Source: Heracleum sosnowskyi (taxonomy: Eukaryota; Streptophyta; Magnoliopsida; Apiales; Apiaceae). From it: DNA of 64,000 nt. This document shows positions 43,355 through 51,619 of this stretch, one piece after another. The notes beneath the pieces are model-generated. The model did not search any database and was not told the DNA's origin. It worked only from the letters and a program-made list of their open reading frames with translations. Position numbers and translations under genes: made by a program. Positions within the stretch are counted from its first letter, which is position 1. Every line of letters begins with the position of its first letter. The stretch spans positions 744,001 to 808,000 of the forward strand of contig JAUIZM010000017.1 of the NCBI GenBank assembly GCA_030848705.1, read 5' to 3'.

Positions 43355-43774
43355 TTAAGAGACAAGAAGAGGAGCTGATTTACTTGAAGGCGGATCGTTA
43401 CCGTGACCACCGGGACGCCTCCGTGCCTCCAACTTGCATGACATACAAGCATCACGGATTCTCTTCTTACGTTTCTCAAGCTCTCGGACGAGCTCTTCAT
43501 CATCTTCATCCTCATCCTCTTCATCATCCCAATCGTCTTCATCCTCTTCATTGACAACGATGAGATTTTCAAGAGGATTCCAATCAGGATTTGCCTGATG
43601 GAAGTTATGAAGAAGCACATCAGCCATTGCATTCACAAAAGCATGATGCTCCTGTGGATCAGGAATAGGCTGAGGTCCCTCTTGCTCTGCAATCTCTGCT
43701 AGAGCCTCATCCATTTGTTGCCAAATTCTATCAAGTTCTTCATCAGGTATGTTGTTTTGATTGTTGGCAGCCAT
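43355..43774 (-). CDS. Copia-B antisense acidic ORF (139 residues), unknown function
   Basis: ATG at 43774 (MAANNQNNIPDEELDRIW) opens a 139-residue frame ending at 43355. The N-terminal half is a Gln/Glu-rich helix; a strongly acidic run of Glu/Asp (about residues 76-92) follows, then a basic helix ELEKRKKRIRDAC with CMSC, and an Arg/Gly-rich tail. A TATA box CTATAAAAG on the minus strand (43876-43868) lies about 95 bases upstream with an AC/CT-rich leader, giving a normal gene layout. The composition is not that of a chance antisense frame. I do not recognise a family. Confidence 0.55.
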   Translation of the reverse strand: MAANNQNNIPDEELDRIWQQMDEALAEIAEQEGPQPIPDPQEHHAFVNAMADVLLHNFHQANPDWNPLENLIVVNEEDEDDWDDEEDEDEDDEELVRELEKRKKRIRDACMSCKLEARRRPGGHGNDPPSSKSAPLLVS

Positions 43775-43867
43775 TGAAAAACAAAGAAGGTGAAAGGTTT
43801 TCGTAAGTTTTTCTCTGGAGAGGGTTTGTGTTTTAATAGATATATGATGATTATGCTTAACAGTTCT

Positions 43868-43876
43868 CTTTTATAG
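43868..43876 (-). promoter_or_regulatory. TATA box for the Copia-B antisense ORF
   Basis: CTATAAAAG on the minus strand, about 95 bases before the ORF start, followed by a leader free of ATG. Confidence 0.45.
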
Positions 43877-44168
43877 AGAATGTGTATTAAGGGTGCAGGT
43901 CATTTCTACAATCTCGATGAGACGGTTCGGTTTTCCATAAATATTTTTGCCTCGTTTGCTGGTAAGCGTGTTTTAATTCTATGACCATTAATTTGGTTAT
44001 TTTTCTTAAACCAAAACGCTATTCAGGATTGTTAAAATAAATTTTGTTTTCTTAAATAAAATTTTATTTTAATCTTATTGAATATTTTTTTTAATCCTGA
44101 TATGGCAAAATATTTTGTGCGGAAATGCTTTTATTCCTGATGAGGTTAGGTTTTTCTTACATCAGAAA

Positions 44169-47100
44169 ATGCCTACTCGTTATGGACTACTTTCTAATGC
44201 TATGGGGCAAGGCCCAACCCACCTTATTCCTGACACAAGCATGCAACCTAAACAGTCTAAACAGTTAACAACCACCTCTACTGTCTCTCAAAAGACTTTA
44301 GTTGTAAAATCAAAGAAATCAGCTAGAACTGATGTGTCTGGAAGGCAATCAGGTTCAAAGGATTTTTCCTCTACACCACTCACTAAAAAGAAGATACAAG
44401 GGGGTGTACAAGGGGTCCTGGTGAAGAAAGCTGATAAGGTTGTTAAGAATGTTCCTGTGAAAAGGAAGTTAAGGTTGATTGATGAAAGTGATTCAGAGGA
44501 TGACTTACCTATATCCTCTGTGATGAATATGAACAAGGAAGTTGCTGATACTGCTACTAAAGTTGTGGTACCTTCGTCAAAACCACAAAAGACAAGGAAA
44601 TTATCAAAGAGCATGTATCATATTCCTTTGACAGTGCAAATGAAGGATACTGATATTCAGACATCAAATCCTGAAGAGTCATCTACTCCTGATGCTCTAG
44701 TAAATCCTGATGTTAGTATTCCTGATGCAGCAACAAAAGTTGTCTCTATATCAGACTCTCCAGCCTCTCCATCTCAGATTAGAGTAATTTCTTGGGAGAA
44801 GGTTTCTACAACTGCTTCCTTGGTTGATCTAACACCTACATCAAAGAAAAAGAGGAATGCAGAAGAGTTAGTCTATCAGAGACAGAAGAAGCTGAAAGGA
44901 TCAAGCCCACAAGAACCTGAATTTCAGAGTAATTCAGCAGCTACTGTTGATCCTGCCACACAAGAACCACTCAATCAAAGTTTGGGTGAAGGCTTAGCTA
45001 GTGGAATGGTCACACAAGAACCATTTTCTCAAAGGGAGAATGCAGACATCAACATTCCATCTACACAAGAACCATCTTCTCAAAGTGAAGATGCAGGCAA
45101 AGCTACAGCTTCTGTTGAAAGATTGGTCGAGAACATTGTCAATGAGGGAAGCACACAAGAACCTTTAGCTCAAAGTGTTGAAGCAGCTTCTGAACCTCAA
45201 GCTCCACAAGAACCATTGGTAGCAAATACTGATGCAAGCATATCAAATCCTGACGATGTTCATCCTAACGCTAGTGGTGCTCCTGATAATGAACCTATTT
45301 TGATACAGCCACTTCGTTCAAGACCAATGGATCATCCTATCTCAGAATCACAGGATAAACTGAAAGGTATTGCAATTCCTGATCCTGATAAATCTCATGG
45401 TTCTGATGCTGATAATTCTGATGATGATAGTGATGATGATAATGAGAATAGAAAAGAGAAGGAACAGCTTGCTACAGCACTCAAGATTAGTCTTGGAACT
45501 AATTTTGGTTCATCAAGTACATATATGGCTAGCAATGCTTTCACTGGGAAAGATCAGAGACAAGATTTTTCTACTCCTTCCTTTGATCCTGCAGAGGCAT
45601 TTAGACAGAATGAATGGAACAATTCATGGCACCAATCTGATGAATGTATCAGTTTTTCTTCTGCTATTGAACATGCCTATAATGCAGTGAAGTCTATAGA
45701 GAATCAAGACTTGAAGAATCATCTGAAGGCTACAACTCTGTTATCCAAAAGCCTGAAAAGTGAGATTGATTCTATCAAGGGCTCAACTGAAAAAGTGAGG
45801 ACTGATATCTTTAATAATTTTACAAAGGTGCCTACTACTTTACAACTAAGGGTAGTGGAATCCCAAGTGAAATCTGTTGTTTCAGAACAAACCTCAATCA
45901 ATCAAAGAATTGATTCTCTGGATACTAAGGTAACTGAAATTCAAGCCTCTCTTTCCTTAATTTTGCAATTATTGTCAAATCCTGATGTCAAAAAGGGGGA
46001 GAAGGTTATTCAGACAAAATGTACACCTGATCTAGTATTAAGAAATAATGATGATGATACTGGAGATGATGGTGGTGACAAAGCGATACAAGGAGAAACC
46101 TCTGATGCTGTTGTTATGAAGACAATCCAAACTTCTCAAAGTCAAACAACGCAGTCAACTCATGTTTCTGATTCTGGAGTTAAGACAGTAAGAACATTGG
46201 TGCAATCTCAGATCCTGACGGAAGATCAAATCCTGACACCTGGTCATGGACAAATTCTTGCTACAATTCCTGAAGGTGATGAAGATGTGATTATTGATAA
46301 TCCTGAAGATGCATCAAATTTATTCCAGAAGTTTTCTACAAAAGACGGTAGAATTGTTACTCTTTATCACACTGATAAAAGAGTTCAACAATTATATGCA
46401 AGAAAAGCACTCTCTACAGCAAGTGAAGAATATCCAGATCTCTCACATGAAGAATTCTTGAGACTACAAAGAGAGACAATGGAAAGCTATACTGCTCCTG
46501 CTAGAGGTAGAGGAAGCAAAGGTAGGAGAGGTGCTAGAAGAAATAAAAGAGGTTCTTCAACTCAAATAGTACCTAGACAGACAAGGTCTAGAGGGTTAAG
46601 AATTGAAGAAATTCCTGAACCTATTCAAACTCTAGTAGTTTCTGACAGATCTACTTTTGGTGATGATGGAATTGTTGAAGAAGAACCTGAATTGAGAAGA
46701 AAATCAAGTAAATCAACTCTCAGCAATACAAATCAAATTGAAGATTCTAATCCTGACAATATTCAAGATCCTGATGAATCTGAAATTCTGCAAGAGGTTG
46801 ATTTGATAATCTTATCTACTGTTGTTGATTATCACAACAAAGAAGTAGATGAAGAAGAAGAAGCCAGAAGAAGAGATATTACAAAGAGAACAAATGAAGA
46901 TTTTAATCTCTATCTACAAAGGCTTAAAGTTTCAAATAAAAGACAATGGAGAAATTCAAGCAGACAAGAATCTTTACTTGAAAGAATCTACGCTCATGAA
47001 AAGGAGAAATACAAGAAGTGGAAACATATTAGAACATTAAGTTGTGATACACCTATCAATTTTCAGTCTGGTGGAATTATTACAAGCGCTTCAAGTGTTG

Positions 47101-47852
47101 TTGATTTGTCTGATATGGCTAGATCAAAAACACTCTGGTTAAAGATGTTTTCAAATCTGAAGCAACTGTCAAGTAATTCAAGAGGAGGTATTGGACACAG
47201 AGATGGTGAATATCTGAATATGTCATATGTTGATCCTTACTCCTTGACAGAAATTGGAGGTACTTTAACTTCTGAAAACCTGAACAATTTATTAGCTGTT
47301 GATATAGTTATAGATTGTCATGATGGTTTTGAAAAGAAAGAAAAGCTTATGTACTTCATAAAAGATGGTAGTGTGAAGATTCTATCTATTCAAGATCTGC
47401 TGATGAAAACTACACAGGAACTGAAATATGTTCACTATCTGTTAAGATGGAAGAACCAAGTGTACAAAGAACGGAGTGACATGATTTTGTCAACTATAAG
47501 AAGAAGACTGGATGGAAACAGTAATTTCAATGGTAATTTTACTCCCATGTACTTAAATCAAAGAGGTCAGGATGTGGAAATGCAAAGGGGTACTGCTGTT
47601 AAAGAAGTAAATTTTGGCATGACTCATCTTTCTCTCAATCCTGATGGGAAGGAAATTGCTTATCTTTTGCTTGAAGAGCACAGTCTACAGAGAAACTCCA
47701 TACAGAATCTCAGAGCAGCTATCTACCAGATTAATGAGGAAGATGAAGAACTCAGAAATCTTAAGGAAAGACTGATTCAAATTCTTGAAGAAAAAGAAGA
47801 AAGTTTATTATCCAACTTCTTGAAGATGAATCTGTTCTATCAAAAAGCTTAA
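44169..47852 (+). CDS. Copia-B large 3' ORF, ~1,227 residues, unknown function
   Basis: The first in-frame ATG is 44169 (MPTRYGLLSNAM); the open frame extends upstream to about 44115, so the N terminus may be truncated. Visible parts: a Ser/Lys-rich region; a QEP-x-x-Q-S repeat, about six copies (44955-45225); a UIM-like helix EKEQLATALKISLG (near 45456); an acidic run of Asp just before it; a coiled coil (about 45700-45980); an Arg/Gly patch (46500-46580); Glu/Arg-rich C-terminal helices. NPD, IPD and DPD tripeptides are frequent. No membrane span or signal peptide is seen. It ends about 110 bases before the 3' LTR. Its position matches the Copia-A additional ORF. Confidence 0.75.
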   Translation: MPTRYGLLSNAMGQGPTHLIPDTSMQPKQSKQLTTTSTVSQKTLVVKSKKSARTDVSGRQSGSKDFSSTPLTKKKIQGGVQGVLVKKADKVVKNVPVKRKLRLIDESDSEDDLPISSVMNMNKEVADTATKVVVPSSKPQKTRKLSKSMYHIPLTVQMKDTDIQTSNPEESSTPDALVNPDVSIPDAATKVVSISDSPASPSQIRVISWEKVSTTASLVDLTPTSKKKRNAEELVYQRQKKLKGSSPQEPEFQSNSAATVDPATQEPLNQSLGEGLASGMVTQEPFSQRENADINIPSTQEPSSQSEDAGKATASVERLVENIVNEGSTQEPLAQSVEAASEPQAPQEPLVANTDASISNPDDVHPNASGAPDNEPILIQPLRSRPMDHPISESQDKLKGIAIPDPDKSHGSDADNSDDDSDDDNENRKEKEQLATALKISLGTNFGSSSTYMASNAFTGKDQRQDFSTPSFDPAEAFRQNEWNNSWHQSDECISFSSAIEHAYNAVKSIENQDLKNHLKATTLLSKSLKSEIDSIKGSTEKVRTDIFNNFTKVPTTLQLRVVESQVKSVVSEQTSINQRIDSLDTKVTEIQASLSLILQLLSNPDVKKGEKVIQTKCTPDLVLRNNDDDTGDDGGDKAIQGETSDAVVMKTIQTSQSQTTQSTHVSDSGVKTVRTLVQSQILTEDQILTPGHGQILATIPEGDEDVIIDNPEDASNLFQKFSTKDGRIVTLYHTDKRVQQLYARKALSTASEEYPDLSHEEFLRLQRETMESYTAPARGRGSKGRRGARRNKRGSSTQIVPRQTRSRGLRIEEIPEPIQTLVVSDRSTFGDDGIVEEEPELRRKSSKSTLSNTNQIEDSNPDNIQDPDESEILQEVDLIILSTVVDYHNKEVDEEEEARRRDITKRTNEDFNLYLQRLKVSNKRQWRNSSRQESLLERIYAHEKEKYKKWKHIRTLSCDTPINFQSGGIITSASSVVDLSDMARSKTLWLKMFSNLKQLSSNSRGGIGHRDGEYLNMSYVDPYSLTEIGGTLTSENLNNLLAVDIVIDCHDGFEKKEKLMYFIKDGSVKILSIQDLLMKTTQELKYVHYLLRWKNQVYKERSDMILSTIRRRLDGNSNFNGNFTPMYLNQRGQDVEMQRGTAVKEVNFGMTHLSLNPDGKEIAYLLLEEHSLQRNSIQNLRAAIYQINEEDEELRNLKERLIQILEEKEESLLSNFLKMNLFYQKA

Positions 47853-47961
47853 ACAGATAAGTTGTTTCTGAAGATACTCGTACATTTTGATACATGTTTT
47901 TGACATCATTGAATATTTGGAATCTATACTTTATTTCACAAAGTATGAGATTGGGGGAGAT

Positions 47962-48570
47962 TGTTAGATCAGAATTCAATGATCGTCAGAAGCTAGACTC
48001 AACTGATCAGGATTGCTGACGTCATCAGTATTGCATGGTCATCAGTATTTGATCAAGCGTCAGTATCTTATTGATCATCAGGATTCCTACTCAGACTATG
48101 ATCAGGATTGATCATCAGGACTTGAAGCTGATCAGGATTCCTACTTCGAGTTATATTTGGAGTCTAGATAAACATGGAAGTTTATTCTATCTGTTCCTGG
48201 TTTGTAGAATGCAGCTATCGATTAAAGATATGTTTCTATCTTTGTTATGATTAGGACTTATCTTGTTATTGATAGAGAAGCTGTGTGTACTATATAAACA
48301 CAGTTTTGGTTTCGATTTATGTATTCATTCGAGAGAGAACATAATCGGAGAGAAGCTCTTAAGAACAGAATTTCTTGAGAGAGTTTTTGTAAGCTAGCAG
48401 CTCTTAAGAACATCAGAATTTCTTAAGAGAGTTTGTAACAGTTTTATATCAAAGTTAATAAAGCTGTTATTGTTATTGTTATTGATCTTTCATATTTGTG
48501 TTATATAAAGTCGAGAATCTTATACAATTGTATTCAACCCCCTTCTACAATTGTTATTTACTGGGCAACA
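47962..48570 (+). repeat. 3' LTR of Copia-B
   Basis: 609 bp, identical by eye to the 5' LTR, followed by target duplication TCATG. Confidence 0.97.
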
Positions 48571-50356
48571 TCATGAAAGTCAAGGATGCTTATCTAAGAG
48601 AGATCATCATGGTATCTAAAGAAAATGACCTTTGGCATTTGCCTTTTGAAACTCTGGAGAAGCTGAGATATAATGAGCTAGACACCTTAGTGGAGCTAAT
48701 AGAGAAGACTGGTGAGAACAACAGAATCTTGTATGAGGACTTGAAGAAGGACCAATTCCTAAGGTTGCCTGAAGTCATTTCCAATCCAAGAACAGTTATT
48801 TTCCAGAGCACCACCAGGGCAAACTCTATAGATCAGCTGATAATCCATGCACAGTTGGTGATGAAGAATAGGGACAAGATAAATGAAGTACTCCAAATGC
48901 TCAGAGCAAAAAGAGGTTTCAGAACTGCTGAAGAGCTAGAAATGATACAAACTCTACAATCATTCATCATTCATGGCAGAATTCCAGAGTCAACTAAAGA
49001 TAGAAGAGAAAGGAAGGATGACAAGGATGATGATAAAGACAAGATCTACAGGAGAAGGAGTCAGTCTAGGAGTGATAAGGATGGGGCAAGTGAGAGCAGC
49101 AAGGGCAAAACTTCAAAGAAATCCAAAGATGATAAAGATGACAAGAAAGACTCTCAGGGAAAGAAAGAGTCTGTAAAGAAGAGAAGTGGAAATCAGCAAG
49201 TCAAGGACATTGCTAACAGTATCTTAACCACAACACAAGACTCTAAGTCTAGGGTGAGTACTGTTAGTAATGATCCTCCAAAATCAATATCCAAGACTTC
49301 TGAACCTGATTTGCCACTGGAGAAAGGTAAAGCCACTACAACAAGATCAAAAAGACACTTCCACAAAGTTACAGCTAGTGGAGTGTTACAGTGGATGAAA
49401 GGGAAAGGGAAAGGGTTGAAGCTACTTCCAAATGATGTGGCACTGAAGACTAAATCTCCTTGTTCTGGAAAGCTACCTCAAGTCAAACACTGGAAACTTA
49501 AAAGTGTAGCCAAAAGGACAAGGATAACAAAGAAGAATGGGGTGATCACAAATGTAGTTGGGATAAATGTTCTTCCTCTAGATGAAGACTATGATGAAGA
49601 TGCCCTAGCATTTCTGAGAGCTCAAAGAATCTTTGAAGACAAAGTGAAAAACAATCATCTAGAGATCAAATACACTGATGGAAGGGAGAAATAAATGAAG
49701 ACAGGCAGCTGGCAATATTTTCCTACTTCTAAACTTGAGAGAATCAATGCACTGCTTAATTTTGAAGACAAGGAAGAAAGATTGTGGAAGATAGAGATTG
49801 TCAGGTTTTTGAAAATGCATTCTGACTATGAAGAAAACCTAAGGAAGCTGAATCAAGAGAAGCAATGTCAGAAAGAAAAAGAAATGGCAGCAATGGAAGA
49901 GAAGGCAAAAGAGTTGAGAAAGAAGGGGTTGTGCAGAGTGAAACAAAATCCTTATGTTGTGGAGTACAAAAATATTCATGGAGGAAAAAGCAAGATAATG
50001 ATGGAGTTTATTGAATCCTATGTGGAAAGTGCCCTAAGAGCTGCAGCTGAAGACTTAGAAGACTCTCCTCTCATAGAAGAGTTGATTGCAAGGGATGAAA
50101 TTCTGGTAGCGATTTCTGAGATGAAGAAAAAGGAAGAAATAAGAAAGAAAAAGGTTTATGATGACTACTTAGAGAAGCAAATGGGAACTGAAGCTGTTTA
50201 GCTCAAAGAGAAAATCTGTAAGCTTTATTTCTCAGTTTGTAATTAAATCTTGTTCATCTTTTACTCTTCTTCATACTTGTTTCCTTTTATGTAAGTTAGG
50301 CTTGTTATCAAACATGAAATTGTGCCTAAGTTTCTTACTCACAATTTGGGGGAGAT

Positions 50357-51614
50357 TGTTAGGCTAAAGGCATGTCTGAATACCACTATTAACAAGCCTA
50401 CATATTGTGACTATGTCACACTACATGACCTAGTGATTTCTATCACTGGGATATAGTATAGGTCTCTACTGTACTTGTCTTGTTCTCATGAACATTAGCT
50501 TTATCTTGTATGCTCAGAGTTATAATGAGCTTAGTAAGTTTCTTGCATCTAGAATGTATATAGGCTGTTGAATAATTATCCTGGTAGAAGTTCAGAATTG
50601 TTCATGCAGCAGGATGGAGATGAATAAGGCCCTGAAGAAATAAGTTGCAGAAATTTATCTAAGTCCCTATACCGTGAAGTCAGAATAAAGCTATGTCGTG
50701 AAGTCCTCAAAATCCATGTCGTGAAGTACTGAGATCGCATAGTCCAAAATGAACTATGTCGTGAAGTCCTCAAGGCTCATATCGTGAAGTGTTGATACAG
50801 CAAAGTCAAAATATACTAGATCGTGAAGTCCTCAAAATAGCCTAGATCGCGAAGTCCTCAAATAGCCTATGTCGCGAAGTCCTCAAAAAGCCTATATCGC
50901 GAAGTCCTCAAATAGCCTATGTCGCGAAGTCTTCAAAGGCTATGTCACGAAGTCTTCAAAGGATACATCGTGAAGTCAGGAATATATTGGAGTTCACGAT
51001 ATCAACACTTAGACGTTTACAACAAGACAAATGAAGGTACAAAATCAAAGTCAATGGAGACAAATACTGAAGCATCTGTGTTGGTCAGGTGGTCCAAAAA
51101 CAAATGGCAAATCTACAGAAAAACTTGGAGAGAAAGAAGAAGGACAAGCAGCTACAGATAAGGGAAAGGACGACAGAAAGCAAGTGGTCCTCCCTGACAC
51201 AGCCAACCTTTTATGGAACGACAAAATGGAGTTGCAGTGATGGTAGCTGTGTAATTAGGTGTGTGCACTAGTTTTGTATAGGACAATATATATATTGTGC
51301 ATACCCTACTGTTAGCTGTAAGTGAGCATAACATAGAAATATTTTGAAGCACTTCTTTTCTCTGTAAGCAAAGCAAGAAAACATTGTTCTTGTTTAGAAG
51401 CCAGAATTTCACTTGTGAAATTTTGGAGGCTGTAGTATTTAATTTACTTAATACAAAGTAGATTAAAGTGATTGTGTGTGTTCTGTTTGTTTAATTCCGC
51501 ATTTACATACAACACAATCTTTCACAGCATTTTAGTTTCAAGAAATCCGAAAATCATCCAAACTATCCATTCACTCCCCTCTGTCTAGTTTCTTAGTGTC
51601 ATTCATAACTAACA
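50357..51614 (+). repeat. 3' LTR of Copia-A
   Basis: 1,258 bp; includes the ~26-bp minisatellite (about 50670-50990). It is preceded by a polypurine tract and followed by target duplication GGTAA. It has a shorter C run than the 5' LTR. Confidence 0.95.
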
Positions 51615-51619
51615 GGTAA

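Larger units (their letters stand above)
36509..48570 (+). mobile_element. Copia-B: young, complete Sirevirus-like Ty1/copia retrotransposon
   Basis: LTRs 36509-37117 and 47962-48570 are each 609 bp and appear identical by eye. The target duplication is TCATG at 36504-36508 and 48571-48575. PBS TGGTATCAGAGC is at 37120-37131; a polypurine tract (TTGGGGGAGA) ends just before 47962. It encodes gag, pol, an antisense acidic ORF and a large 3' ORF. It inserted within the additional ORF of Copia-A. Identical LTRs mean a very recent insertion. Confidence 0.97.
31890..50201 (+). pseudogene. Copia-A very large additional 3' ORF, in three pieces
   Basis: Coding pieces are 31890-33317, 34686-36508 and 48576-50201, about 4.9 kb or 1,600 codons in all. 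Piece 1 starts MAPKSQTASSSN and has a folded N-terminal domain (CFVRFLNTSYLRQTLTMNP ... FGEKEINEALGFKV). It loses frame at a run of seven C (32819-32825). Piece 2 is Ser/Thr-rich then forms long coiled coils. Piece 3 is highly charged, with Lys/Asp/Arg repeats near 49010-49200, and has a TAA at 49692-49694 followed directly by ATG. Piece 2 is split from piece 1 by a solo LTR and from piece 3 by Copia-B. Position between pol and the 3' LTR matches the envelope-like gene position of Sireviruses. I see no signal peptide or clear membrane span, so an envelope role is not supported. Confidence 0.7.
25794..51614 (+). mobile_element. Copia-A: Sirevirus-like Ty1/copia retrotransposon, 25.8 kb with nested insertions
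   Basis: Direct LTRs 25794-27057 and 50357-51614 both start TGTTAGGCT and end AACTAACA. The target duplication is GGTAA at 25789-25793 and 51615-51619. Order: LTR, initiator-Met PBS (27060-27071), gag, protease, integrase, deletion, RNase H, motif-rich spacer, very large additional ORF, polypurine tract (TTGGGGGAGA before 50357), LTR. Removing Copia-B and the solo LTR leaves about 12.4 kb. Gag and pol are broken, so it is non-autonomous. Confidence 0.95.

Noticed and set aside
45370..45690. 106-codon alternative frame within the Copia-B 3' ORF
   Set aside because: Low-complexity Ile/Met/Leu run produced by the acidic GAT repeats in another frame.
34686..50201. Reading the Copia-A or Copia-B 3' ORF as a viral envelope protein
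   Set aside because: Position fits the Sirevirus envelope-like slot, but no signal peptide, membrane span or fusion-like segment is visible, so only 'additional ORF' is supported.
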